Shown: positions 1 to 6,976, counted from the first letter of the stretch. The stretch: 18,277 bases of DNA from Gammaproteobacteria bacterium (GCA_002725095.1 PBQQ01000017.1:31047-49323); one strand, 5' to 3'. Notes: generated by a model not told the origin, from the sequence alone. Numbers and translations are program-made.

Positions 1-918
1 GTGGATGCGCTTCAAGCGGTCAGTGAGCTGACCCATCAATACGGCTTAAATATTGATTTTGTGCGGCGCCTCACCAAGGCAGCACCAGATCTTACGGGTA
101 CTGCGGTGCCGCGGCTGTGCGTAGAGATGCGGCTCAGCGGCACGCGTACGTCCGCGGATGACCGACATCTGTTGCAAAAAGAGTTAACTCAGGCCGGCGA
201 GCGGTTGGGCTTCGACTTCAGCGTGCAGGCAGACACGGTATTTCGACGAAATCGCCGTTTGGTGGTGTTGGATATGGACTCAACCCTGATTGCCGAAGAG
301 GTGATGGATGAGTTGGCGAAACGTCATGGTTTTGGTGACCAAGTTGTGGCGATTACTGAGGCCGCCATGGCCGGGCAAATAGATTTTAAGGAGAGCTTTC
401 GTCAGCGCGCACGCTTGTTGCATGGAATGCCCAGAGAGTTTCTGCAGGAAGTTGCCGAGTCGGTAAAGCTCAACGACGGGGCGCACCGATTGATTAAGGC
501 GCTAAAGCACTTTGGTTATCGTACTGCGGTAATTTCGGGTGGTTTTCAATATGTCGGCGAATACTTGGCGGAAGGCTTAGGTATTGACTATGTCTATGCC
601 AACACGCTTGAAATAGTCGACGGTAAAATGACCGGCGAGGTCACGGGCGATATTGTCGATGCCGAGTCTAAGGCGCGGATATTGATGTCGATCGCCGACC
701 GCGAAGGCATCACTTTGGAGCAGACCATTGCGGTAGGGGACGGCGCCAATGATCTGCCGATGTTAACGGCTGCGGGTTTGGGCATTGCCTATCACGCCAA
801 GGCCGTCGTCAAACAAAGTGCGCGTCACGCAATCTCTAACTTTGGGCTGGATGCCATTTTATATCTGATCGGTTTTAGTGACGGCGATATAGAACAGGCA
901 CTCGGTCAGGGCAGCTAA
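1..918 (+). CDS. serB: Phosphoserine phosphatase SerB (5' end probably cut by the window)
   Basis: SerB dephosphorylates O-phospho-L-serine in the last step of serine synthesis in the cytoplasm. The HAD catalytic elements are all visible, numbering from codon 1 of the window: motif I DMDST at residues 91-95 with nucleophile Asp91 and Asp93, motif II SGG at 179-181, a motif III lysine near Lys224, and motif IV GDGAND at 246-251. Residues 1-85 look like an ACT-type regulatory domain. The frame opens with GTG at the very first base, and Pseudomonas-type SerB is about 400 residues with two ACT domains, so the real start probably lies upstream and the first ACT domain is missing from view. The alternative is a shorter SerB of E. 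coli type (about 320 residues). The TAA stop overlaps the TAG stop of the convergent epmB by 4 bases. The family call is secure; the 5' end is not. Confidence 0.95.
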   Translation: MDALQAVSELTHQYGLNIDFVRRLTKAAPDLTGTAVPRLCVEMRLSGTRTSADDRHLLQKELTQAGERLGFDFSVQADTVFRRNRRLVVLDMDSTLIAEEVMDELAKRHGFGDQVVAITEAAMAGQIDFKESFRQRARLLHGMPREFLQEVAESVKLNDGAHRLIKALKHFGYRTAVISGGFQYVGEYLAEGLGIDYVYANTLEIVDGKMTGEVTGDIVDAESKARILMSIADREGITLEQTIAVGDGANDLPMLTAAGLGIAYHAKAVVKQSARHAISNFGLDAILYLIGFSDGDIEQALGQGS

Positions 919-1955
919 TACATTAACGTTTTTGATGCTTGACCAGGCTGCTCTCTCACGAGTTTGGGCAGTAAGTAGCCGGGCAGCAGGCGCTGCAGTT
1001 GCGCGTAAATTTCTCGCGCCTCGTCATCGCCAATAAAGAAATGCTCTGTACCAGCGACGTGATCGGTGAGGTGCAGATAGTAAGGCAGTACGCCTTGGGC
1101 AAATAACTTTTTCGATAATTCGGCGAGTGTGGTTACGTCTGCATTGATGCCGCGCAGCAGTACAGATTGATTCAGCAGCGTGATTTGGCTGTGTTTCAGG
1201 CAAGCCAAGGCGCGCGCTGTTGCATCGTTCAATTCCTGTGGGTGGTTAGTGTGTGCAACCAGCACCATCTGGCAACGACAGCGTTCTAAAGCATCCATCA
1301 GGCCGCGGGTAATTCGTTCCGGCAGCACGATAGGGATGCGACTGTGGATACGAATGCGCTGAATATGAGGTATCGACTCAATGGCGTTGAGCAGTTGCGA
1401 CAATTGCTTATCACTGAGCAGCAAAGGGTCGCCGCCGGAAAGGATCACTTCGTCGATACTGGGATCAGCCGCGATGCTCGCGAGCGCTTCCTGGTGGCCT
1501 TTGGGTCGGTGTTGCGTGTACGGAAACTCGCGGCGGAAACAGTAGCGGCAATTGATGGCACATCCAGGTGTGGTGATCAGCAACACGCGGCCTTGATATT
1601 TTTGCAGCAGGCTGGGGGTTTTCATGAAGCCCTGAGCGGGGTCGGTTTCGGCCAACGGATCGCGGGTAAATTCATTGCTGGCTTTGCGCTCTTCGAGTGT
1701 TGGCAATACCTGTTTTAGTAATGGGTCATCGGCGTCACCTTTGCGCATACGGGCAATAAAGCCGCGAGGCACGAGCAGCTGAAATTTCGCCGATGTATCC
1801 GCTGGATACTGCAAGTTCTGCGGGTGCACCTGCACCGCGTTAAGCAACGTTTTAACGTCGCGTGCAGCGCCAGCCAGTTCTTTTGACCATAGCTCGTCGG
1901 GCCAGGGGCCAACATCAGGGCTAAGATGGGCAGGAATGTGATTCGGGGTTATCAT
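915..1955 (-). CDS. epmB: EF-P--(R)-beta-lysylation protein EpmB (lysine 2,3-aminomutase family, radical SAM)
   Basis: EpmB converts (S)-alpha-lysine to (R)-beta-lysine, the donor used by EpmA to modify EF-P. The radical-SAM cluster motif CX3CX2C is visible as CAINCRYC, followed by FRREFPY, and the SAM-binding SGGDPL segment lies about 34 residues further on. The C-terminal segment LLPKLVREQPGQASK corresponds to the region that carries the PLP-binding lysine in EpmB proteins; which lysine is inferred, not proven. I take the ATG at 1955 (346 residues, close to the 342 of E. coli). A TTG at 1973 would add six residues but has no better ribosome binding site. The gene is divergent from efp across only 29 bases, as in E. 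coli. This short form, lacking the extra N-terminal and C-terminal parts of catabolic lysine 2,3-aminomutases, and its position beside efp favour EpmB over KamA. Confidence 0.95.
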   Translation of the reverse strand: MITPNHIPAHLSPDVGPWPDELWSKELAGAARDVKTLLNAVQVHPQNLQYPADTSAKFQLLVPRGFIARMRKGDADDPLLKQVLPTLEERKASNEFTRDPLAETDPAQGFMKTPSLLQKYQGRVLLITTPGCAINCRYCFRREFPYTQHRPKGHQEALASIAADPSIDEVILSGGDPLLLSDKQLSQLLNAIESIPHIQRIRIHSRIPIVLPERITRGLMDALERCRCQMVLVAHTNHPQELNDATARALACLKHSQITLLNQSVLLRGINADVTTLAELSKKLFAQGVLPYYLHLTDHVAGTEHFFIGDDEAREIYAQLQRLLPGYLLPKLVREQPGQASKTLMY

Positions 1956-1984
1956 GCGCGACTTAGATATCAACGAAGTGTGTT

Positions 1985-2560
1985 ATGGCCAACTATTCTA
2001 CCAACGAATTCAAATCCGGATTGAAACTCATGTTGGAAGGGGATCCTTGCACGATCTTAGAAAACGAATTTGTAAAACCAGGTAAAGGTCAGGCGTTCAA
2101 TCGCGTCAAGTTTCGGAACCTCAAGAATGGCCGGGTTTGGGAGCGCACGTTTAAATCCGGTGAGTCGCTTGAAGGCGCTGACGTTGTCGATATAGACATG
2201 GAATACCTCTATACCGACGGAGAATTTTGGCACTTCATGCGCACAGATGGCAGTTATGAGCAGGTGGCGGCTGCAGACTCTGCTGTCGCCGACTGCAAGG
2301 ATTGGCTAAAAGAGCAAGATGTCTACCAAGTGACACTTTGGAATGACGATCCCATTGCGGTCACCCCGCCAAATTTTGTTGAATTGGAAGTTACCGATAC
2401 GGATCCTGGTCTTAAGGGCGATACGGCAAATGGTGGCACTAAGCCAGCGACGCTATCGACTGGAGCCACGATTAAGGGCGTGCCGCTGTTCATCAATATT
2501 GGCGATATCCTTAAAGTGGATACCCGCACCGGCGAGTACGTATCTCGCGCTAAAGGCTAG
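1985..2560 (+). CDS. efp: Translation elongation factor P
   Basis: EF-P binds between the P and E sites of ribosomes stalled on consecutive prolines and stimulates peptide bond formation. The protein has 191 residues, against 188 in E. coli. The loop KPGKGQAF at residues 31-38 places the modified lysine at Lys34, as in enzymes of the beta-lysylated class, which agrees with the flanking epmB and epmA. The C-terminus EYVSRAKG matches the usual domain III ending. The start ATG has only a weak upstream GAAG-like element, which is unexpected for such an abundant protein. The promoter must lie largely inside the 5' end of epmB, because only 29 bases separate the two starts. The protein itself contains a Pro-Pro-Asn. 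Downstream, epmA follows after 45 bases on the same strand. Confidence 0.98.
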   Translation: MANYSTNEFKSGLKLMLEGDPCTILENEFVKPGKGQAFNRVKFRNLKNGRVWERTFKSGESLEGADVVDIDMEYLYTDGEFWHFMRTDGSYEQVAAADSAVADCKDWLKEQDVYQVTLWNDDPIAVTPPNFVELEVTDTDPGLKGDTANGGTKPATLSTGATIKGVPLFINIGDILKVDTRTGEYVSRAKG

Positions 2561-2605
2561 GCCCAAAAAGCATATCTCGGCGATAAGGCAGGGGGTAAAT
2601 CGAAA

Positions 2606-3442
2606 ATGAACCTCGCAGAGCGCGTGCGGTTGCGCGCGCAGACGCTGGCTGATATCCGAGCATTCTTCGCCGCGCGCGATGTTTTAGAGGTCCAGACCGC
2701 CGTTCTCGCGCCATCGACAGTGACCGATCCGGATGTCGAAAGCATCGCGGTTCCAGGTTACGGCTTTCTGCAAACATCTCCTGAATACCAAATGAAACGA
2801 CTGCTTAGCGCCGGTGCACCGTCTATCTATCAGCTTGGTCCGGTCTTTAGACACGAAGAACGTGGGCGTCTGCACAACCCAGAATTCACCATGCTTGAGT
2901 GGTATCGGTTGGGTTTTGACGACCAATTATTGATGCAGGAGGTTGCGGATTTGGTTGCGGTCGTGCTGGGGCCAGGGGCGGTGCAAACCGTAACCTACCA
3001 ACAGTTGGTAGGCGAATTATTCGATCAAAGCCATGTCGAGCGAAGTGATCTGGATTTGCGCTTTGCCGAGGCCTGCGATGGGTTAAAACCCGGTCGATTC
3101 TTTGTGGTGGATTACCCGGCGGATCAAGCAGCGCTGGCGCGCCTACGACCGGATAACCCGACCGTGGCGGCGCGATTTGAATTGGTGATCGATGGCGTAG
3201 AGATCGCCAACGGCTACTGGGAACTGCAAGACCCAGTTGAACATGAACGGCGGTTTGCTGCGGATCGGGCCCTACGTCGCGCCCGTGGACTCGTTGACAT
3301 CGAGCCGGATAGACCGTTTTTGGATGCGCTGCAGAAAGGCTTGCCTAATTGTGCCGGTGTGGCGCTGGGGGTGGATCGGTTACTGATGCTGGCACAACAC
3401 GCGGATCGCCTGGATGCGGTGATGCAGGGTCCAGAATTCTAA
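2606..3442 (+). CDS. epmA: EF-P--lysine lysyltransferase EpmA (GenX/PoxA/YjeA), short form
   Basis: EpmA is a paralogue of the class II lysyl-tRNA synthetase catalytic domain. It adenylates (R)-beta-lysine and transfers it to Lys34 of EF-P. Class II features are intact: TSPEYQMKRLL at residues 57-67, motif 2 with FRHEERGRLHNPEFTMLEWY at 81-100, the substrate segment GVEIANGYWEL at 197-207, and motif 3 GVALGVDRLLM at 251-261. There is no anticodon-binding domain, which separates it from LysS. At 278 residues it is clearly shorter than the 325 of E. coli. The loss is spread over the N-terminus, the region around residues 45-55, and chiefly the stretch before FFVVDYPADQ (around 145-165). A CAGGGGG element lies about 10 bases upstream of the ATG. 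The gene converges on psd, with 59 bases between the two stops. Confidence 0.93.
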   Translation: MNLAERVRLRAQTLADIRAFFAARDVLEVQTAVLAPSTVTDPDVESIAVPGYGFLQTSPEYQMKRLLSAGAPSIYQLGPVFRHEERGRLHNPEFTMLEWYRLGFDDQLLMQEVADLVAVVLGPGAVQTVTYQQLVGELFDQSHVERSDLDLRFAEACDGLKPGRFFVVDYPADQAALARLRPDNPTVAARFELVIDGVEIANGYWELQDPVEHERRFAADRALRRARGLVDIEPDRPFLDALQKGLPNCAGVALGVDRLLMLAQHADRLDAVMQGPEF

Positions 3443-3501
3443 GAACTGACCGCGATGACGTTCGCACGAACCGCCACGTTAACTAGAAGTACTGATGGCG
3501 C

Positions 3502-4326
3502 CTAAAGCAAATCGCCCAGAGCCTCGCCCATGCGCACTCGGCCGCCCACCTGTAGAGACTGCTTGAGTCGCACCGCACCCTTAGGAAAACAGCAAATAAC
3601 GGTAGAACCGAGCAAAAAGCGTCCGATCTCAGCGCCTCGTTCGAACGGCAGATTGTGCGGATTGATTTGCACGGATGGGTAAGGCGAAAGTGGCCCTGGC
3701 CAAACGGTTTCTATGGAGGCCACAATTAATGCGCCAACTAAAACGACAAGCATGGGCCCAAAGTTTGTTTCAAACCGGCAGACGAGGCGCTCGTTGCGCA
3801 GAAATAAACCTTCGATGAATTCCTCGGTTATCCCGTTCACCGAAAACAACGCTCCGGGATAAGCGATGGTCTGAGTCAGGGTGCCCGCATAGGGTAAATG
3901 GATTCGGTGGTAGTCGTTGGGGGCAAGATAAATTGTGCAGAAATCGCCGCCCTCGAAGCCCTTGCTCGCCTCTCCAGCTAAGCCGCGGAGCGCGTAACGC
4001 TGGCCTTTGGCCTGAAACAGTTGCTCATCTTTTATGGTACCTAGCTGGCTTACGCAGCCGTCTACAGGGCTGGCTAATTCGTTGATCGCGTCGGGCATGG
4101 GCCGGGCCGATGGATCCAACGCGCGGGTAAAAAAGTCGTTGAAGCTCGAGTAGTCGCTGAGCTTCTTGCGTTCGGCTTCGGCCAAAGAAATGTCATAAGC
4201 CCGCGCAAATTGCTTGATGAAGGCGGCGCTGATCATGGGGTTGCGGCTCTGCGCAAGCCGACCGACAACACGCGACAGTAAGTGTTGCGGCAGCGCTTTT
4301 TGCAGACTTGCGAAATGTTTGCTCAT
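3502..4326 (-). CDS. psd: Phosphatidylserine decarboxylase proenzyme
   Basis: Psd decarboxylates phosphatidylserine to phosphatidylethanolamine at the inner membrane. It is made as a proenzyme that cleaves itself to form a pyruvoyl cofactor. The cleavage motif LGST is at residues 239-242, with Ser241 becoming the pyruvoyl group. The other members of the catalytic triad fit Asp89 in SPVDG and a histidine of DYHRIHLP (138-145). The open frame continues upstream to 4413, but that would overlap the end of rhdA. The start at 4326 gives MSKHFASLQKALPQHLLSR, the amphipathic opening usual for the family, and leaves 16 bases after the rhdA stop with a GGAAG element in between. The product has 274 residues, in the range of the shorter bacterial enzymes. 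It is probably cotranscribed with rhdA, an arrangement also found in Pseudomonas. Confidence 0.96.
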   Translation of the reverse strand: MSKHFASLQKALPQHLLSRVVGRLAQSRNPMISAAFIKQFARAYDISLAEAERKKLSDYSSFNDFFTRALDPSARPMPDAINELASPVDGCVSQLGTIKDEQLFQAKGQRYALRGLAGEASKGFEGGDFCTIYLAPNDYHRIHLPYAGTLTQTIAYPGALFSVNGITEEFIEGLFLRNERLVCRFETNFGPMLVVLVGALIVASIETVWPGPLSPYPSVQINPHNLPFERGAEIGRFLLGSTVICCFPKGAVRLKQSLQVGGRVRMGEALGDLL

Positions 4327-4342
4327 GGCCTTGGTTCTTCCA

Positions 4343-5161
4343 TTATTCGATGGGCAGACTCGGGTCGTTTCCCCATTCTGCCCAGGATCCGTGATAGGCG
4401 CGAATATCGACACCTAAAAGTCGGCCCACCAAGTACGACAGTCCAGATCTATGGTGTGTTTGGCAGTGGGTGATGACCTGCGTAGTTTGATCGATACCCA
4501 ATGACGCGAAATCCTCGCGCAGAGAGTTGCGTAAACGCCAATGTCTGCTGGGATCTTTTAACAGTTCCCAATCAAGGTTCACAGCTCCTGGAATGTGTCC
4601 CGCGCGAGCCGATCCGCTGCGCCCCCCGAGATACTCCTCGCGCGAACGTACGTCCAAGATTACGTGGTTCGGCTCGTCTATCGCGGCGAGCACATCATTA
4701 ATTTCCGCGACAGCATGAGAGTTAAATTCCAGCTGCGTCTGAGATGAGAGGGTTGGAGCGAGAAATTCGCCCGCGCTTAATGCACGTCCGGCCGCAGCCC
4801 AGGCATGTAAACCACCGTTCAGATAAGCCCAATTGTGGTGACCGATGACATCCATCACCCATAACAGTTTGCCAGCCCAACCGCCGCCCTCATCATCGTA
4901 GGCGATGACTCGGCGGTTGGGGTGATAACCAATGCGGGCCATAGCCTGTTGCAATAAAGGTAGATCCGGCAATTTGCCTACAGCGGGTGGAATACCACAA
5001 CACAGCTGGGCCGGTTCAAGCAACACCGCGCCCTCAATATGCGCCTGTGAAAAAACGTTGGGTGCCGTGACCTGAATCAGCAGATCATCGTTGCGCAACG
5101 GCAGAATCAGATCCTCGGGTTCAATTAGCTGCGGGCTGGACAATATGGATTGGCTGGTCAT
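4343..5161 (-). CDS. rhdA: Rhodanese-family thiosulfate sulfurtransferase, RhdA-like
   Basis: This is a cytoplasmic tandem rhodanese that moves sulfane sulfur from thiosulfate or a persulfide donor to cyanide or protein acceptors. It has two rhodanese domains, at roughly residues 12-130 and 150-270. The C-terminal domain carries the active loop HCQTHHR with catalytic Cys233, the loop I associate with the RhdA of Azotobacter and Pseudomonas rather than with mercaptopyruvate sulfurtransferases. The N-terminal domain has an Asp-Glu-Gly loop (AYDDEGGGWAG) in the equivalent place and is therefore structural. The length, 272 residues, matches the family (about 271). The gene lies immediately upstream of psd, with a 16-base gap. 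The physiological acceptor cannot be told from sequence. A candidate promoter overlapped by a palindrome lies 25-66 bases upstream. Confidence 0.92.
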   Translation of the reverse strand: MTSQSILSSPQLIEPEDLILPLRNDDLLIQVTAPNVFSQAHIEGAVLLEPAQLCCGIPPAVGKLPDLPLLQQAMARIGYHPNRRVIAYDDEGGGWAGKLLWVMDVIGHHNWAYLNGGLHAWAAAGRALSAGEFLAPTLSSQTQLEFNSHAVAEINDVLAAIDEPNHVILDVRSREEYLGGRSGSARAGHIPGAVNLDWELLKDPSRHWRLRNSLREDFASLGIDQTTQVITHCQTHHRSGLSYLVGRLLGVDIRAYHGSWAEWGNDPSLPIE

Positions 5162-5185
5162 GGCACTGCTTTGGTTCGAGCAAAA

Positions 5186-5214
5186 ACCATAGCAGTTTCC
5201 TCATCAGATGACGC
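5186..5214 (-). promoter_or_regulatory. Candidate promoter for rhdA-psd
   Basis: On the minus strand a TGC spacer precedes TATGGT (5191-5186), giving an extended -10 pattern. Seventeen bases further upstream is GCGTCA (5214-5209), a poor -35 with three of six consensus matches. It lies about 25 bases upstream of the rhdA start codon. This is a by-eye pattern call and the weak -35 makes it tentative. Confidence 0.35.
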
Positions 5215-5227
5215 GGGGTATCTGATG
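5202..5227. repeat. Interrupted palindrome in the rhdA/orn divergent region
   Basis: CATCAGAT at 5202-5209 is perfectly repeated in inverted form as ATCTGATG at 5220-5227, around a 10-base centre. One further C-G pair (5200, 5229) forms across a wobble. The element overlaps the -35 and spacer of the candidate rhdA promoter and lies about 60 bases upstream of the candidate orn promoter. Half-sites about two helical turns across suit a dimeric regulator, but no particular regulator is recognised. Confidence 0.45.
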
Positions 5228-5288
5228 GGCGCTTTGAATCGTTCGATTTTTACCACAATGCAGATGACTCAGCCGGTGCGAAGCAGCC

Positions 5289-5317
5289 TTGGCCTTAGAC
5301 AAACCGTCCTCTATATT
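5289..5317 (+). promoter_or_regulatory. Candidate sigma-70 promoter for orn
   Basis: TTGGCC (5289-5294) and TATATT (5312-5317) are separated by exactly 17 bases. They match four of six and five of six consensus positions. Transcription would begin near 5324, leaving a leader of about 20 bases before the orn ATG at 5345. Confidence 0.5.
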
Positions 5318-5344
5318 GGTTAAGCCTTGGTGCTATGAGTGACT

Positions 5345-5887
5345 ATGAACGCTGATTTAGTGTGGATCGATTTAGAAATGACTGGGTTAGATGCGGGTAA
5401 AGATCGCATCATTGAAATGGCCACCATTATTACGGACAGTGATCTTAATTTGATCGCCGAAGGGCCGGTGTTGGCGATTCAGCAGCCGCAGTCGTTGCTC
5501 GACGGTATGGACGAATGGAATCAAACGCACCATTCGGCGTCGGGGTTGTTGGAGCGAATCGCTGTGGACGGGGTGTCGGAACGTGAAGCCGAGGCGGTAT
5601 CTTTGGCATTCATTGAGCAATATGTAGAGCCCAACGAGGCGCCCTTGTGCGGCAACAGTATTTGGCAGGATCGGCGTTTTTTGTCGCGTTATATGCCCGC
5701 ATTAGAAGGCTATCTTCACTATCGCATGATCGACGTGAGCAGCGTCAAAGAACTCGCTAAGCGCTGGCATCCTGAGGTGGCTGCGGGATTTAAAAAGAAC
5801 GGTGAGCATACGGCGTTGGCCGACATTCGCGAATCTATCGAAGAACTGCGGCACTACCGCCGACATTTATTCAAGCTGCCCAGCTAG
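5345..5887 (+). CDS. orn: Oligoribonuclease
   Basis: Orn is the 3'-to-5' exonuclease that finishes RNA decay by cutting nanoRNAs, above all dinucleotides including the pGpG formed from cyclic di-GMP. The DEDDh set is complete: Asp9 and Glu11 in WIDLEMTGLD, Asp109 in NSIWQDRRFL, His155 in GEHTALAD and Asp160. The length of 180 residues matches E. coli (181). I chose the ATG at 5345; a GTG two codons upstream (5339) is possible but adds nothing conserved, and neither has a strong ribosome binding site. The 3' end overlaps the 3' end of the convergent queG by 21 bases. In Pseudomonas and E. coli the GTPase gene rsgA normally lies just upstream of orn. Here it is replaced by a 183-base divergent intergenic region facing rhdA. 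Confidence 0.98.
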   Translation: MNADLVWIDLEMTGLDAGKDRIIEMATIITDSDLNLIAEGPVLAIQQPQSLLDGMDEWNQTHHSASGLLERIAVDGVSEREAEAVSLAFIEQYVEPNEAPLCGNSIWQDRRFLSRYMPALEGYLHYRMIDVSSVKELAKRWHPEVAAGFKKNGEHTALADIRESIEELRHYRRHLFKLPS

Positions 5888-6940
5888 CTTGTCTAGCGCC
5901 CATTGGATGTGTTCGTCCACCATGTCGTTGAGTTGGCCGAGTCGTGTTTGCAGTGCGTTCATCGCATCTTTGGTGGCTGGGCCATTACCCAGCGCGATTG
6001 CTAAATTGCGCTGCCATTGTGCATAGCTGACCCGTCGCATGGCTGAGCCCAGGGTTAGGGTGTCGTACTCCTCTGCACTCAGCAAAAATAGATCGATCAG
6101 ATCGCGGTTTTGTAAGTTGTGCCTTGGCGCGAAGTCGGGTTCGCGGGTCGTGGGCGCATCCCGATTCCACGGGCAGTACAGTTGACAGTCGTCGCAGCCG
6201 TAAATTCGGTTGCCCATTTTTTCGCGCAGTTCCGAATCGATCGCGCCTTTGTGCTCAATGGTTAGATAGGAAATACAGCGCCGGGCATCGAGTTTTTTCG
6301 GACCAACGATTGCTTGGGTCGGGCATACCGTGATGCAGGCTCGGCACTTACCGCAGGCGTCTTCCACCGTTTGCGGGCTGCAGGGTAACGGAGCGTTGGT
6401 ATAAATCTCGCCGAGAAAAAACCAAGACCCTACGTCTTGATGTAAGAGTAGGGTGTGTTTCCCCATCCACCCGAGTCCCGCTTTTGCTCCCAAAGCTTTC
6501 TCTAGCACAGGGGCCGAGTCAGTAAAGGCCCGGTAGCGGTGCCCAGGCATGGCGTCGTCGATTCTTGTCGCTAGAGTAGCAAGGCGTTTACGCAGGACTT
6601 TGTGATAGTCACGGCCTAATGCGTAACGAGAAATATAGGCTTGCTCAGAGCGTGCCAGAACCTCTAAAGGCTGAGTGTCTGCGGGCAGATAATTCATCCG
6701 CGCGCTGATAACCCTGCAGGTTTCCAGCTCCAGCAGGTCCGGGTGCAGACGTTTTTCCAAGTTGCGCTGTAGGTAGCCCATATCCCCGGCAAAACCCTTG
6801 GCTAACCATTCGCGCACGTGCGGCGCGTGCGCGCTTAAATCCACGTCGGTTACTGCAACCGCATCGAACCCCAACGGCTGTGCCCAAGCCGTAAGCTGGG
6901 CTTGATTAGGCAGTGTTGCGGCAGGTTTTCCGTTGATGAT
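5867..6940 (-). CDS. queG: Epoxyqueuosine reductase QueG; start codon unusual
   Basis: QueG reduces epoxyqueuosine to queuosine at tRNA position 34, using cobalamin and two 4Fe-4S clusters. Visible signatures are FTDSAPVLEKALGAKAGLGW, with the Asp proposed as catalytic acid, then CGKCRACITVCP for one cluster, CISYLTIEHKG, and GCDDCQLYCPWN for the other. The C-terminus ends near DEHIQWAL and lacks the tail seen in E. coli (379 residues). The start is the problem. The only in-frame ATG, GTG or TTG near the front is a TTG at 6874, and it falls on the Leu of the conserved LGF segment, removing the N-terminal helix. The frame stays open upstream to a TAG at 6956-6958 and encodes helix-like sequence (LPNQAQLTAWAQPLGFDAV). 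An ATC at 6940-6938 has GGAG six bases upstream, so I extend the gene to there (357 residues). With the TTG it would be 335. Identity is sure, the start is inferred. Confidence 0.9.
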   Translation of the reverse strand: MINGKPAATLPNQAQLTAWAQPLGFDAVAVTDVDLSAHAPHVREWLAKGFAGDMGYLQRNLEKRLHPDLLELETCRVISARMNYLPADTQPLEVLARSEQAYISRYALGRDYHKVLRKRLATLATRIDDAMPGHRYRAFTDSAPVLEKALGAKAGLGWMGKHTLLLHQDVGSWFFLGEIYTNAPLPCSPQTVEDACGKCRACITVCPTQAIVGPKKLDARRCISYLTIEHKGAIDSELREKMGNRIYGCDDCQLYCPWNRDAPTTREPDFAPRHNLQNRDLIDLFLLSAEEYDTLTLGSAMRRVSYAQWQRNLAIALGNGPATKDAMNALQTRLGQLNDMVDEHIQWALDKLAGQLE

Positions 6941-6950
6941 GTTGTACTCC
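6938..6950 (-). promoter_or_regulatory. Ribosome binding site and proposed AUC start of queG
   Basis: On the minus strand GGAG (6950-6947) is followed by six bases and then ATC (6940-6938), with a second ATC directly after it. Spacing is ideal for initiation, and no ATG, GTG or TTG occurs in frame between the upstream TAG and codon 6874. The site decides the queG start, but AUC initiation is rare and this is inference. CTG at 6913-6911 is the other candidate and has no Shine-Dalgarno sequence. Confidence 0.4.
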
Positions 6951-6976
6951 GACGACTACGCGCTGGGTGGGCATGA

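Noticed and set aside
1344..1718. A 124-codon open frame on the plus strand opposite epmB
   Set aside because: It lies across the conserved radical-SAM coding region and resembles no known protein.
2606..3442. epmA as a pseudogene because of its short length
   Set aside because: All catalytic motifs are intact, the frame is continuous, and the shortening is in the variable insert.
3460..3471. GTTCGCACGAAC near-palindrome between epmA and psd as a bidirectional terminator
   Set aside because: A 5-base stem with a 2-base loop and no flanking T or A tracts is too weak.
4327..4413. An N-terminal extension of psd to 4413
   Set aside because: It would overlap the end of rhdA and carries no family-like sequence. 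The start at 4326 gives the expected N-terminus.
6875..6974. A frameshift joining queG to the ATG at 6974-6972
   Set aside because: That frame gives sequence unlike any QueG N-terminus and stops before joining, while the continuous queG frame gives a fitting helix. An unusual start explains the data better, though a sequencing error is not excluded.
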